From: Chloroflexota bacterium
Lineage (GTDB): Bacteria > Chloroflexota > Dormibacteria > Dormibacterales > Dormibacteraceae
Assembly (NCBI GenBank): GCA_005882135.1
Contig: VBDR01000030.1
Span: forward strand, 52,052 to 116,051
Length of the DNA: 64,000 nucleotides
Reading direction: 5' to 3'
Below, in pieces: positions 42,897 to 51,299 of the stretch (positions are counted from its first letter, which is position 1; the number at the start of each line of letters is the position of its first letter). The position numbers were made by a program, and so were the translations under genes. The notes under the pieces were generated by a model. That model did no database searches. It was not told where the DNA came from and was given only the letters and a program-made list of their open reading frames with translations.

Positions 42897-44238
42897 CCGG
42901 GCCGCACTCGCCGGCACCCTTCTCGGCGTCGCCACCTTCGCCGTCTACATGATCGGATCCAACCGCTCCTTCGGTTACGACGCCGCGGCAAGCTTCGCCA
43001 ACTTCATCGCCACGCCATCGCTGTGGGATGCGTTCGCCTATCGTTCCGTGATCCCAACCATCCCGGTGACGCAGGTCGCGACCAACGACCACGTCCTGGT
43101 GTCGTTCATCAGCCACGTCATCTTTTCGGCGACCGGCACGCGCAGCGAGGCGGTGTACAGGCTGGTCCCGGCCCTGGCCGCGGGCGCAACCGTCGGGGTC
43201 GCCACGGCGGCGCTGGCACGCCGCTTCGGGCTGCTGGCGGGATTCTGCGCCGGGCTCTACATCGCCACCGATCCGCTTTTCGTCGACAACAGCCGCGACC
43301 TCCGCGGCTACAGCCTGGCGGCGCTGGGCTCAGTCGTGGCGACGTTGCTCCTCCCCATTCATGGGGAGGTGGCCCGGAGGGCCGGAGGGGCCGCGCCGGA
43401 GGGGCTCCGCCTTGTTGCGTATGCCCTGGTCATGGGCCTGGCCATCGCCGCCCAGCTCTTCGCCGGGGTGGTGCTGCTCTGCCACATCGCATGGATGCTC
43501 ACGCGCCGGTCGCGAGCCGAGCTCTTGCAGCTTGCTCCCGCGTGGATCGGCGCCGCCCTGGTCGGTGTCGCGGCCAACGCCACGATCCAGGTCACCGAGT
43601 TCACCCAGCACGGCCTGCCGGCACCGCTGTTCTACCCGACCTTCCCCCGCGACTTGGTCTTGTTCCTGGTCGGCGCGCCGGTGCTGCTGCCGGTGGGGCT
43701 GTGGCTGTCAAGCGCCGGGCTCGGCCTGTGGCTTCAGCGCCGTCAAGCCTGGCTGTGGGCGACCCTGGCAGTGCTTGCGGCGGTGGTGCTGGTCCTCTGG
43801 CTCGTCCTCCGGCCGGCGTTCCTGTACCCGCGCTTCTTCGTCTTCCTGGTCCCGGCCTGCGCCTACCTGATGGCGGCCGCGATCGCCCGCTGGTGGGTGC
43901 TGGGCCCGGTGGTGGCGCTGGGAGCGGCCGCGGCCGTACTCAGTCAGGCGTCTGGTTACACCCAGGACCCACTGGCTTTGCCTCAGGCCGCAGCCGCGGT
44001 GGAGCGCATCCACGCCTCGGGCCAGCGCGCGTGCGTGATCCACAGCGACGAGCAGGTGCTGTCGGGGTACACGAGCGAGTTCACCGTGGTCACCCGGCCG
44101 GAACAGCTGAAGGACTGCGACGCGGTCGTGGTCGTGAGCTGGGGGGTCGACCTCGCCCTGCGCGACCAGGCGGCGCAGGAGTTTCCGCGGCTGACGACGC
44201 TGGAGGCGTACTACCCGGCGGTGGTTCTAGAGAGGTGA
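42880..44238 (+). CDS. Polytopic membrane protein, glycosyltransferase-39-like
   Basis: A 452-residue protein with about ten membrane helices. Early FGYDAAASFANFIATPSLWDAFAYRSVIP with an acidic residue after the first helix, and the YIATDPLFVDNSRDLRGYSLAALGS loop, resemble the GT-C/PMT-like (glycosyltransferase 39) fold; a soluble C-terminal domain begins near residue 370. The start ATG 42880 lies in a palindromic repeat and overlaps the ABC exporter by 17 nt. A second palindromic repeat (43350) is translated in frame as PIHGEVARRAGGAAPEG inside the membrane region. Confidence 0.75.
   Translation: MGPSSNRAALAGTLLGVATFAVYMIGSNRSFGYDAAASFANFIATPSLWDAFAYRSVIPTIPVTQVATNDHVLVSFISHVIFSATGTRSEAVYRLVPALAAGATVGVATAALARRFGLLAGFCAGLYIATDPLFVDNSRDLRGYSLAALGSVVATLLLPIHGEVARRAGGAAPEGLRLVAYALVMGLAIAAQLFAGVVLLCHIAWMLTRRSRAELLQLAPAWIGAALVGVAANATIQVTEFTQHGLPAPLFYPTFPRDLVLFLVGAPVLLPVGLWLSSAGLGLWLQRRQAWLWATLAVLAAVVLVLWLVLRPAFLYPRFFVFLVPACAYLMAAAIARWWVLGPVVALGAAAAVLSQASGYTQDPLALPQAAAAVERIHASGQRACVIHSDEQVLSGYTSEFTVVTRPEQLKDCDAVVVVSWGVDLALRDQAAQEFPRLTTLEAYYPAVVLER
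43350..43390 (+). repeat. Double-hairpin palindromic repeat inside a membrane protein gene, copy 10
   Basis: CCTCCCC/GGGGAGG with loop ATTCAT, identical to copy 6 over 23 nt, then GGCCC/GGGCC. The reading frame passes through it without a stop. Confidence 0.75.
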
Positions 44239-44415
44239 GTGGGCGCTGCAGGCGTGGAGGCCCTGAGGTGTCATCTGGAGGACTCGGACCGCCCGTCCGC
44301 GCATGCGGTCGCAACGCCAGCAGAACACGACCGCGTCGATCCCCCAGGGGAGGATCCCCCTCAGCAGCACCTCGCGCTCCTTTTGGTGGAGCGCCCAGCA
44401 AATGATGAAGTGCAT
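44227..44415 (-). CDS. Possible small Cys-containing protein
   Basis: A 62-residue frame (MHFIICWALHQKEREVLLRGILPWGIDAVVFCWRCDRM...HACSAHSPL) on the minus strand fills the 264-nt gap between two genes. CWRC and a late HACSAH could bind metal. A TACAGT box lies 11 nt before the ATG at 44415. No family recognised; could be chance. Confidence 0.35.
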   Translation of the reverse strand: MHFIICWALHQKEREVLLRGILPWGIDAVVFCWRCDRMRGRAVRVLQMTPQGLHACSAHSPL

Positions 44416-44502
44416 CAAGCCGGAAGACTGTATCCGGAAACTGCCGACAAACCGACGGAAGCCCAGTTAAGAACCTGTGAAACGCGCCCAGGATTGCTCG
44501 GT

Positions 44503-44850
44503 CTAGTCGATCTGGTCGATCTGGTCGATCTTGGCCGCCAGCACGAAGTCGTTTTCGGTCAGCCCTCCCGCGGCGTGGGTCCAGAGCTCGACCTTCAGCG
44601 AGCCATAGCTGAGGTGCAGGTCGGGGTGGTGGCCCTCGGCCTCGGCGATGGGCGCGATCCGGTTGATCAGGTCGACGCCGGGCATGAAGCCCTTGAACCT
44701 GAAGGTCTTGGTGAGCACGAGGTGACCGTCGGGCTCGACGACGCTCCAGCCCGACAGCTGCTGGAGGAGGCGGTCGATTTCGGCGGGCGGGAGGGTGGGG
44801 GTGCCGGGGGTGCAGACGATGCAGTGGCGCTCAGTAAGAGGCGTTTCCAT
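44503..44850 (-). CDS. 4a-hydroxytetrahydrobiopterin dehydratase (PCD/DCoH family)
   Basis: A 115-residue pterin-4a-carbinolamine dehydratase. The active-site segment EGHHPDLHLSYGSLKVELWTHAAGGLTENDFVLAAKID has the conserved histidines and the T-x-x-A-G-L-T-xx-D-x-x-L-A end. The ATG at 44850 is chosen (METPLTERHC); TACGAT lies 10 nt upstream. The C-terminus ends in a DQI repeat (KIDQIDQIDQID) encoded by a 9-nt tandem repeat, probably slippage. It recycles pterin cofactor, or acts as an accessory protein. Confidence 0.9.
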   Translation of the reverse strand: METPLTERHCIVCTPGTPTLPPAEIDRLLQQLSGWSVVEPDGHLVLTKTFRFKGFMPGVDLINRIAPIAEAEGHHPDLHLSYGSLKVELWTHAAGGLTENDFVLAAKIDQIDQID

Positions 44851-44894
44851 CCCGGTGAGCATCGTACGAGGGTGGGTAGAATGAAGCCTCCCAT

Positions 44895-44969
44895 GGGCGG
44901 CTAGCTCAGTGGGAGAGCGCTTGCCTCACACGCAAGAGGTCGTTGGTTCAACCCCAACGCCGCCCACCA
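44895..44969 (+). tRNA. tRNA-Val (CAC)
   Basis: The acceptor GGGCGGC/GCCGCCC, D-arm GCTCAGTGGGAGAGC, anticodon loop CTCACAC (CAC) closed by CTTGC/GCAAG, T-arm GTTGGTTCAACCCCAAC, and an encoded CCA are visible. Confidence 0.94.
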
Positions 44970-44974
44970 ATAGC

Positions 44975-45051
44975 GGCCCCGTCGTCTAGTGGCCTAGGAC
45001 GCAGCCCTCTCAAGGCTGAGATCGCGGGTTCGAATCCCGCCGGGGCTACCA
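44975..45051 (+). tRNA. tRNA-Glu (CTC)
   Basis: The acceptor GGCCCCG/CGGGGCT (G-U first pair), anticodon stem CAGCC/GGCTG around CTCTCAA (CTC), T-arm GCGGGTTCGAATCCCGC and encoded CCA are visible. Its 3' half is repeated downstream. Confidence 0.93.
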
Positions 45052-45207
45052 ACTTCATGGCCCCTGAATGTGCGCCCTGCGCGCGCCCGGCGAGGCTGAG
45101 ATCGCGGGTTCGAATCCCGCCGGGGCTACCAACTTCATGGCCCCTGAATGTGCGCCCTGCGCGCGCCCGGCGAGGCTGAGATCGCGGGTTCGAATCCCGC
45201 CGGGGCT
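45014..45207 (+). repeat. Tandem 80-bp repeats of the tRNA-Glu 3' half
   Basis: An 80-nt unit beginning in the 3' strand of the anticodon stem (GGCTGAGATCGCGGG...) and running through the T-arm, acceptor, CCA and 42 nt of flank occurs at 45014-45093 and 45094-45173 without a difference. A partial third copy ends at 45207. The extra copies lack the 5' half, so they are not tRNA genes. The gap to 45333 holds nothing else that I recognise. Confidence 0.9.
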
Positions 45208-45332
45208 ATTTCGTCACCATGACTAACATCCAGCACCCAGTGCGAGCGCAGTGGCGACGGCAATGATTGTTCGGCTGCGGGTCGCCGCAATTGATCGGAG
45301 CGGCTCTCACACTGGTCGACGCGTGACGGGTC

Positions 45333-46307
45333 TCAGGCTGGGCTCATCTGAGACTTCGTCCCCAGCAGGATAGCCTCTGCGCCCTCGACCAGCTCGTGGA
45401 CGATCTTCGCTGCCGGCTCGACCTTCTTGACGTCGCCCACTGACTGGCCCGCGTAGCACGCCATCGCGGCGATGGTTCCCACGAAGCTGCGATTGGGCGG
45501 CGCGCCCGCGAAGCGGGGAATTGGCCGCACTCCCGGCCAATCGCCTGCGGTCTCGGTCTGCAAGGCCTCAGCCCTCTCGATCGCCGATCGCAGTACGCCG
45601 TGTGTGGAAGGGCAGAGTGGGCAGTCGACGTGGAACCGGTTCGTGCGGACGCTGTCCTCTGCGCGTGCCGCGATTAGCGCCTTCACGTAATCCGGATGCG
45701 CATTGGTTTCCTCGGCAGCGAGGAACCGCGTCCCGATCCGTGCCCCCGCGGCGCCCGCGGCGATCACGCCCGCCAGCGCCCGTGCGTTGCCGATCCCGCC
45801 TGCCGCCAGCACCGGAACTTTCACAGCTTCTACAACCTCGGTCAGAAGCTGGAGCACACCCAGCTGGCCGCGGATATGGCCGCCGGCCTCGATGCCTTGG
45901 GCGATGAGGAAATCGCAGCCGGCGGCCTCGGCCGCGACCGCCTCTTCGAGCGACCCCGTCTGCCAGCTGGCCAGAGCACCCCCGGCATGTGCGATACGCA
46001 CCAGCTCGGCGTCGGGCCGGCCCCAGAAGAAATCGACCACCCGGCAGGCTCGGGCGGCAGCCTTGACGGCCTCCGTATCGACGACCGGGATCAGGAAGTT
46101 AAGGGCGAAGGGCTTCTTGGTCTGGGTGCGGATGAGGTCCACGCGTGCCTCCACCTCGTTAGGAGTCAGCCCGGCGACCGTGTTCGTGCCCAGGCCGCCA
46201 GCCTGCGACACTGCTGCTGCCAGTTCGGGCCCGCCAACCGAGCCCATGCCTGACATCTGAATCGGCGCCTCGACGCCGACTAGCTCAGTGAAGGTTGTTC
46301 TCAGCAT
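45333..46307 (-). CDS. Nitronate monooxygenase family protein (NPD/FabK-like)
   Basis: A 324-residue FMN-binding TIM-barrel protein. It starts LRTTFTELVGVEAPIQMSGMGSVGGPELAAAVSQAGGLGTN, has a catalytic-type His in AQGIEAGGHIRGQ and the phosphate-binding VPVLAAGGIGNARALAGVIAAGAAGARIGTRFLAAEE. It oxidises nitronates or acts as an enoyl-type reductase relative. ATG 46307 has a GGAGGG site; the ORF-track start at 46367 is upstream. It lies alone between copies of the tRNA-Glu 3' end. Confidence 0.88.
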   Translation of the reverse strand: MLRTTFTELVGVEAPIQMSGMGSVGGPELAAAVSQAGGLGTNTVAGLTPNEVEARVDLIRTQTKKPFALNFLIPVVDTEAVKAAARACRVVDFFWGRPDAELVRIAHAGGALASWQTGSLEEAVAAEAAGCDFLIAQGIEAGGHIRGQLGVLQLLTEVVEAVKVPVLAAGGIGNARALAGVIAAGAAGARIGTRFLAAEETNAHPDYVKALIAARAEDSVRTNRFHVDCPLCPSTHGVLRSAIERAEALQTETAGDWPGVRPIPRFAGAPPNRSFVGTIAAMACYAGQSVGDVKKVEPAAKIVHELVEGAEAILLGTKSQMSPA

Positions 46308-46455
46308 GGCTTTAGCCCTCCTTCCGCTGCCATAGGCTCGCTCCTTGATGAGAGTCTGCGCCTCCACAAAGCATTGGGAATCGCGCGATCGCGCTATTTG
46401 TAGGACTGGCGGCCGGAGATCGAAGTCAGCAGAAGACGATCCGAGGTTTCTTAGG

Positions 46456-46490
46456 TGTCGCCCCGAATCCCGCCGGGGCTATACCAACCT
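46456..46490 (+). repeat. Scattered copy of the tRNA-Glu 3' end (att-like)
   Basis: CGAATCCCGCCGGGGCTA at 46464-46481 equals the T-loop/acceptor end of tRNA-Glu; TACCAAC follows. The preceding GTGTCGCCC is shared with the copy at 55285. It lies in the 347-nt gap 46308-46654, which otherwise holds only the hairpin at 46616. Confidence 0.8.
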
Positions 46491-46615
46491 GACGCACTTC
46501 AACCCGTGAATCCGCACGCCTGGCGAGCGTCTCGTCCAACACATATAGGCTCGTTTCTCGCCAGGAAGGCCGAATTTTCGAGCGCGGCTCAATGGAGTTG
46601 CGCGCCGTCGGTGGT

Positions 46616-46641
46616 GACCCCAGGGCCGAGGCCCTGGGGTC
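46616..46641. terminator. 11-bp hairpin after the DUF3224-like gene
   Basis: GACCCCAGGGC/GCCCTGGGGTC with loop CGAG, 14 nt beyond the stop of the minus-strand gene. No U-tract follows, so termination is uncertain. Confidence 0.5.
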
Positions 46642-46654
46642 GACGGTGGATCTA

Positions 46655-47146
46655 TTAGCCGAACGAGTACTGCGCCGTGTAGACGCCGAACGGGCCCTGC
46701 GGTGTTGGGGAGACGATGGCTGTCCCCTGACCGTGCAAGTCAGCCAGCCCGCCCGACCCAGAGAGGACGAAATGCGCTTCCGACACTCCCGAGGTGTTAG
46801 TCGTTCCGGCGATGTTGTCGAAGACGAGAGTTCCCGTTCGACCGCCTACGGCACATGTGCAAGTGGCATTCCCCTGGAGGTTCTGGGAGCCGTCGGGATG
46901 GGTCACGATGTGGAGCTGTTCGGTGAAGTTGCCGGTGATATCACCTGTCACCACTCCCGCCGGGAAAGAGAGGGTGACGAACGCGTTGCCATCGGCCATG
47001 CGGAAACCAGACGGCACCGGCGCCGCCACGAAGAAGAACGTGCCGGCCACTGATATGGGGCTCGACGCCGCGACCGGCTGGACCGCTACGAGGGCGGCTC
47101 CAGCCGCCAGCACCAAGGTCAGCAATCTCGTCCTAAATCGGATCAT
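46655..47146 (-). CDS. Secreted DUF3224-like beta-barrel protein
   Basis: A 163-residue exported protein. The signal peptide is MIRFRTRLLTLVLAAGAALVAVQPVAAS. The mature part (GDITGNFTEQLHIVTHPDGSQNLQGNATCTCAVGGRTGTLVFDNIAGTTNTSGVSEAHFVLSGSGGLADLHGQGTAIV) follows the pattern of DUF3224 proteins, small barrels of unknown function. A strong ribosome site (CGAGGAGGGCC) lies in the 13-nt gap after the frameshifted SnoaL gene, so the two are one transcription unit. Confidence 0.75.
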   Translation of the reverse strand: MIRFRTRLLTLVLAAGAALVAVQPVAASSPISVAGTFFFVAAPVPSGFRMADGNAFVTLSFPAGVVTGDITGNFTEQLHIVTHPDGSQNLQGNATCTCAVGGRTGTLVFDNIAGTTNTSGVSEAHFVLSGSGGLADLHGQGTAIVSPTPQGPFGVYTAQYSFG

Positions 47147-47159
47147 GGGGCCCTCCTCG

Positions 47160-47596
47160 TTAGCTGATAGCGGGATGCGGCGTGAGCCCGAGCTGGGCCA
47201 GGATTTCGGCTTGGTCGAAGTATTCGCGCTGCGTCTTGATCCGCCCATCGCGGTCGACGATCCCGACACTAGCGCCTGCACGTCGACATGCTTGTTAGTT
47301 GCGGGCAGCAGCTCGCCGGTCGGAAGCGGGAGTGGCCCGCCGTTGGTTCCTGCCGATGCGTACTCCACCGCGACGGCATCGCCCTGCTCGACGATGCGCC
47401 TGAGCGTCACCTGCACATCCGGGAACGCGCCAAACATCTGCGCATAGAACGCGACCACCGCTTGACGTCCTTTGAACGTCGGCATCCCTGGCCACGTGAG
47501 CTCAGCATCGTCCGCGTACATGTCTCCAATCGGGTTCAGGTCGTGCGCATTGACCGCCGCATTGAGTCGCCGCACACGATCCGCTATCGCTTTCAT
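47160..47596 (-). pseudogene. Frameshifted SnoaL-like (NTF2-fold) protein
   Basis: The N-terminal part MKAIADRVRRLNAAVNAHDLNPIGDMYADDAELTWPGMPTFKGRQAVVAFYAQMFGAFPDVQVTL is about 70% identical by eye to the intact paralogue at 52687. Near 47288 one base is missing (after VDVQA). The rest continues in another frame as SVGIVDRDGRIKTQREYFDQAEILAQLG and stops at 47160. It could be a true pseudogene or a sequencing error. Strong ribosome site AGGAGGAGTTGC. Divergent from the LuxR-type gene. Confidence 0.8.
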
Positions 47597-47650
47597 TGCA
47601 ACTCCTCCTATCCGTTGTTGGCGACATCGTCAGGGTCCGGCGGCACGGCT

Positions 47651-47670
47651 CGAATCAGGGAAACCCCTAT
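47651..47670 (+). promoter_or_regulatory. GGGAAACCCC motif, site 1
   Basis: CGAATCAGGGAAACCCCTAT in the divergent gap between the SnoaL pseudogene and the LuxR-type gene. Two close relatives lie at 52555 and 52615. Confidence 0.6.
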
Positions 47671-47695
47671 GTCTTAAATCCATCGACGGCAGGCA

Positions 47696-47701
47696 TAAGA
47701 T
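47696..47701 (+). promoter_or_regulatory. -10 box of the LuxR-type regulator
   Basis: TAAGAT, 7 nt before ATG 47709, the same leaderless spacing as the antitoxin genes. It decides the start against ATG 47700 and the ORF-track start at 47472. Confidence 0.5.
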
Positions 47702-47708
47702 GGGCCGG

Positions 47709-50501
47709 ATGTTCCTGGGGAGGGACGCGGAGCAAGCCCGGATCGATGCACTCCTGGAGCACGCTCGCTCAGGTGTAAGCGGAGCCCTCATCGTCAGCGG
47801 CGAGCCGGGAATCGGTAAGAGCGCCTTGCTGAGCTACGCGGCCGACATGGCCCTCGATATGACGATGTTGTCAGCCACAGGGGTCAAGGCTGAATCCGAG
47901 CTCGCCTTTTCTGGACTTGCTCAGCTCCTGCATCCCATCCTCGACCTGATCGACGAAATTCCGAAGCCACAGGCGGCGGCGCTCGCCAGTGCGCTGGCCT
48001 TCGGTCCACCTGTGATGTCCGATCCATTCGCTGTCTCGGCGGCAACGCTCAGTCTCATCGCAGCAGCGGCCGAGAACAGCCCGCTGTTGGCGGCTGTCGA
48101 CGATGCTCACTGGCTCGACGCAGCCTCGCGGGGGGCGCTGGCGTTCGCGGTTCGTCGCCTGCATGCCGATCGAGTCGCATTCATCTTCGTGATCCGCGAA
48201 GGTGAGAAGACCGATCTCCAGTTCGCGGACTTCCCCCGAATGACCCTGCAGGGCGTCGGCTTCGAGACGTGCCGCGAACTGCTCGCACGGGGCGCTGGGT
48301 CGCCGGTGGCCGCCAGGGTCGCCCAGCGCATATGGGAAGAGACGCAGGGCAATCCTCTTGCGATCCTCGAAACCCCACGTCTGCTGACAGCAGCCCAGCT
48401 ATTGGGAACCGAGCCGCTGCCTGAGCTACTTCCAGCTGGACCTGGAATTCAGATGTCGTTCGAGCGCCGCGTCGCCAGCCTTCCGAAAAGGACCCAGATG
48501 GCTCTCCTCGTCGCGGCCGCATCACAATCCGGCTCCATCAAAGAGATGGCGCGAGCGTATGCCAGCAGTGAGGTAGCTCTGGTCGACCTGGACTCCGCCG
48601 AAGCGGCCGGACTGATCTCGAACGACGGTCTCACGATCCAGTTTCGACATCCCTTGGTGCGCGCGGCTGTCTATCAGGCGGCCGCGCCCGCGGACCGGCG
48701 TGCCGCTCATCGGGCGCTCGCAAGCTCTGCTGAGGTCGATGGTTCACCGAGTGAGCGCGCCTGGCATCTCGCGGCTGCGGCGCAAGGAGAAGACGAGGAG
48801 GTGGCGGCGGCCCTCGAAGCGGTCGCCAACGATGCTCGCCGGCGTAGCGGCCCCGCTGCAGCATGGCGCGCCTTTGAAAGGGCGGCGCGATTGACGCCGG
48901 ACCCCGAGCAACGCGCGCGACGGCTGCACGAGGCAGGCAGCGATGCTTACGTTGCGGGCCAGTCAGAGCGATCGAGGGCCTTGTTAGACGAGGCGCATGT
49001 CCTGGCGCGAGAAATGAGCCTGCGCGCCGACATAGAGCACACGCGCGGGCGCATCGAGATGTGGACACGGTCCCCGGCTGCCGCCCGCACGATTCTGCTC
49101 AAGGCGGCCGAGCAGATCGAAGCTCACGACCCAGCCAAGGCCACTCTCATGCTGGTGGACGCAGCTACCACCACCACCCAAGAAGTCGATCCCGACGAGA
49201 GCATGGTGCAGCAGTCGCTGCGAGTCTCTCAACGCGCGTATGAGCTGGGCTGCCAGGTCGGAGGCATCACCCAGGCGGCAGCCGAAGGCGCATATGGCAA
49301 GGCGCTACTCATCCTCGGACAGAACGCCGACGGACATCGTCTACTCCTTCGCTCGCTAGAAGCGATTGACGCGAGAGAATCGCCCTGGCTGGCGATCCAG
49401 CTGATCCAGTACGCCCACTGCTTCCTCTATTTCGAAGAGTTCGATCGGATGCGTGCCCCCCTGGAACGTCTGATTGCCGAGGCCCGCGAGTCTAGCGCGC
49501 CCGGGGCTCTTCCCTATGCGCTCGGTCACTTGTCCGAACTGGACTTCCGAACCGGACGCTGGTCGGCGGCTCACACTGAGGCAGCCGAGGCCGTCGAGCT
49601 CGCCACCGAGCTTGGCCACAGGTTCTCCTTGATATATGCGCTCGCCTGCCTTTCCTGGATCGAGGCGGCCCGCGGATTGGAAGCGGATTGCGAAGCTCAC
49701 CTTGCAAGGCTATGGGATGTCTCCGAGCACGCCCGGGACGCTGTCGGCGGCTATGTTGCTCGTATCAGCGGGCTTTTGGACCTGGGGATGGGGCGGAATG
49801 AGCAGGCCGTCAAACATCTCCTGCGGGTGGTCGAGGCCTTGGCGCGGTTAGGACTGGTTATGCCATATCTATTTCAGGAAGTCCCGGACTTGATCGAAGC
49901 GTATGTCTACACGGGGCAGCGCTCGCAGGCGCAGGCGGCGCTCATGGTCTTGCAGGAGCAGGCGGCGACTGCTCCCGGATTGTGGCCTCGTGCCGCTGCT
50001 GCTCGATCCCGCGGGCTTCTGGAGGAGGATTTCCAGTCGGCATTCGAGGAGGCCTTGCATCTGCATGATCGGGTGCAGATGCCATTCGAGCGGGCGCGAA
50101 CCGAGCTCTGTTACGGAGAGCGACTACGGAGGGCTCGTCGCCGTGCCGAGGCTCGCGACCAGCTGCACGCGGCACTTCAAACTTTCGAACGCTTGGGCGC
50201 TGAGCCGTGGGCCGATCGCGCGCGCAATGAGCTGCGAGCTACGGGAGAAACCGTGCGCCGCGACCGATCGGCTTCAGATGAGCTGACTCTTCAAGAAGTG
50301 CAGGTCGCGTTGAAGGTGGCCGAGGGTGCCACTAACCGGGAGGCTGCCGCCGCCCTCTTCCTCAGCCCGAAGACGATCGAAGCGCATCTCAGCCGCATCT
50401 ACAGCAAGCTCAGAATCCGTTCACGTACCGAACTGGCTCACCGGTTTGCTCAAGAGAGCTCGATGGGGCCTGCAGCCGGTACGCCGACCTCCAGGCGGTA
50501 G
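47709..50501 (+). CDS. Large LuxR-type (LAL/MalT-like) ATPase regulator
   Basis: A 930-residue signal-transducing ATPase. It has MFLGRDAEQARIDALLEHARSG, Walker A GEPGIGKS (31-38), a Walker B-like LLAAVDDAHWLD (about 119-130), helical repeat-like sequence from about 400 to 850, and a C-terminal LuxR helix-turn-helix (LTLQEVQVALKVAEGATNREAAAALFLSPKTIEAHLSRIYSKLRIRSRTEL). It should bind DNA on sensing an unknown ligand; the GGGAAACCCC motif in its own promoter is a candidate site. A truncated second copy of its 3' end lies at 51105. Confidence 0.9.
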   Translation: MFLGRDAEQARIDALLEHARSGVSGALIVSGEPGIGKSALLSYAADMALDMTMLSATGVKAESELAFSGLAQLLHPILDLIDEIPKPQAAALASALAFGPPVMSDPFAVSAATLSLIAAAAENSPLLAAVDDAHWLDAASRGALAFAVRRLHADRVAFIFVIREGEKTDLQFADFPRMTLQGVGFETCRELLARGAGSPVAARVAQRIWEETQGNPLAILETPRLLTAAQLLGTEPLPELLPAGPGIQMSFERRVASLPKRTQMALLVAAASQSGSIKEMARAYASSEVALVDLDSAEAAGLISNDGLTIQFRHPLVRAAVYQAAAPADRRAAHRALASSAEVDGSPSERAWHLAAAAQGEDEEVAAALEAVANDARRRSGPAAAWRAFERAARLTPDPEQRARRLHEAGSDAYVAGQSERSRALLDEAHVLAREMSLRADIEHTRGRIEMWTRSPAAARTILLKAAEQIEAHDPAKATLMLVDAATTTTQEVDPDESMVQQSLRVSQRAYELGCQVGGITQAAAEGAYGKALLILGQNADGHRLLLRSLEAIDARESPWLAIQLIQYAHCFLYFEEFDRMRAPLERLIAEARESSAPGALPYALGHLSELDFRTGRWSAAHTEAAEAVELATELGHRFSLIYALACLSWIEAARGLEADCEAHLARLWDVSEHARDAVGGYVARISGLLDLGMGRNEQAVKHLLRVVEALARLGLVMPYLFQEVPDLIEAYVYTGQRSQAQAALMVLQEQAATAPGLWPRAAAARSRGLLEEDFQSAFEEALHLHDRVQMPFERARTELCYGERLRRARRRAEARDQLHAALQTFERLGAEPWADRARNELRATGETVRRDRSASDELTLQEVQVALKVAEGATNREAAAALFLSPKTIEAHLSRIYSKLRIRSRTELAHRFAQESSMGPAAGTPTSRR

Positions 50502-50957
50502 CGCCGCAGGTGTTGCACTGGTACTCCGACTGATTCTCGGAGTTCTTTCGGCCGGTCGCCTTCCAGATCAGACGTGAACGCTTGATCACACTGCATACAC
50601 ACGGTTTCGACGTCGCGTGGGTTCAATCGGGTTTGTCGGACATGTTGTTTGTCGGACATGTCTACACCTCCAAAGGTTTGGCTTGCCGTCGGCTCGCCGC
50701 GATACCTGCGAAGACGTATTCGGCATCTCTTCGGACGCCAATCGATTAGCGCAGAGTTGTGTCCGAACTGGGACGGCAGGCTCATGAAGTAAAGGCCTGG
50801 CTCCGACAGCACCACGCCTCGCTCGTGAGCCGGGAAGTGGCTGCCGGCAGCCGCCGGCAGTTGGATCCAGCCGCGGCTCAGCTCGATGTCCGCTCGCAGA
50901 TCAACGTCGTTTGTGACGTGCAGTCCTTCAAGAAGCAGCGGGCGAGACACCGCTGAT
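50478..50957 (-). pseudogene. Remnant of a flavin monooxygenase with zinc-ribbon tail
   Basis: The minus strand matches the last third of the intact monooxygenase at 51278. GWIQLPAAAGSHFPAHERGVVLSEPGLYFMSLPSQFGHNSALID parallels its SWIQLPSTTGGHLPAHRRGVVLAERGLYFMGLPFMYGHNSALID. The zinc-ribbon tail is preserved as CVCSVIKRSRLIWKATGR...YQCNTCGATAWR but is cut by a TGA, and a short tandem duplication (ATGTCCGACAAAC twice) precedes it. The 5' two thirds are missing. Confidence 0.85.
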
Positions 50958-51104
50958 ACTCCGGCCGCATATGGACGACGACCTTCGAGGCGCGGCTTGC
51001 CAGTTTGCCCGCGTCAAAGAGGCGGCGTGCACGCTTTTCCGAATCGGGCGTAAGGCGGGCGGATCGAATTTCGCCGTCGCGGGCATCATGCGCGTGCCGA
51101 GGGT

Positions 51105-51299
51105 CGAAGGTGTCGAGTAGCCTGCGGCGCGACCAATCGCGAGGCGGGCGCGGCCTATTCCTGTGTCCTAAGACGATCGTAGCGCACCTCAGTCGCATCT
51201 ACAGCAAGCTCGGCATCAGGTCGCGAACGGAGCTCGCCTACCGGTTCGCGAAGGAAGGCTGGTCCATCGCACGGGGGTCATGCAGGCCTCCACGCGGTA
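51105..51299 (+). pseudogene. Remnant of a LuxR-type regulator 3' end
   Basis: Decayed copy of the C-terminal helix-turn-helix of the gene at 47709: GATNREAG, then after a 1-nt shift PKTIVAHLSRIYSKLGIRSRTELAYRFAKE. Everything upstream is absent. It converges on the intact monooxygenase exactly as the intact regulator converges on the monooxygenase remnant. Confidence 0.85.

Noticed and set aside
45014-45207. CRISPR-like array
   Set aside because: Repeats and the intervening 42 nt are identical, so there are no unique spacers; the unit is a tRNA-Glu 3' half with its flank.
47472-47708. N-terminal extension of the LuxR-type regulator
   Set aside because: It overlaps the divergent SnoaL gene and its control motif; TAAGAT 7 nt before ATG 47709 marks the start.
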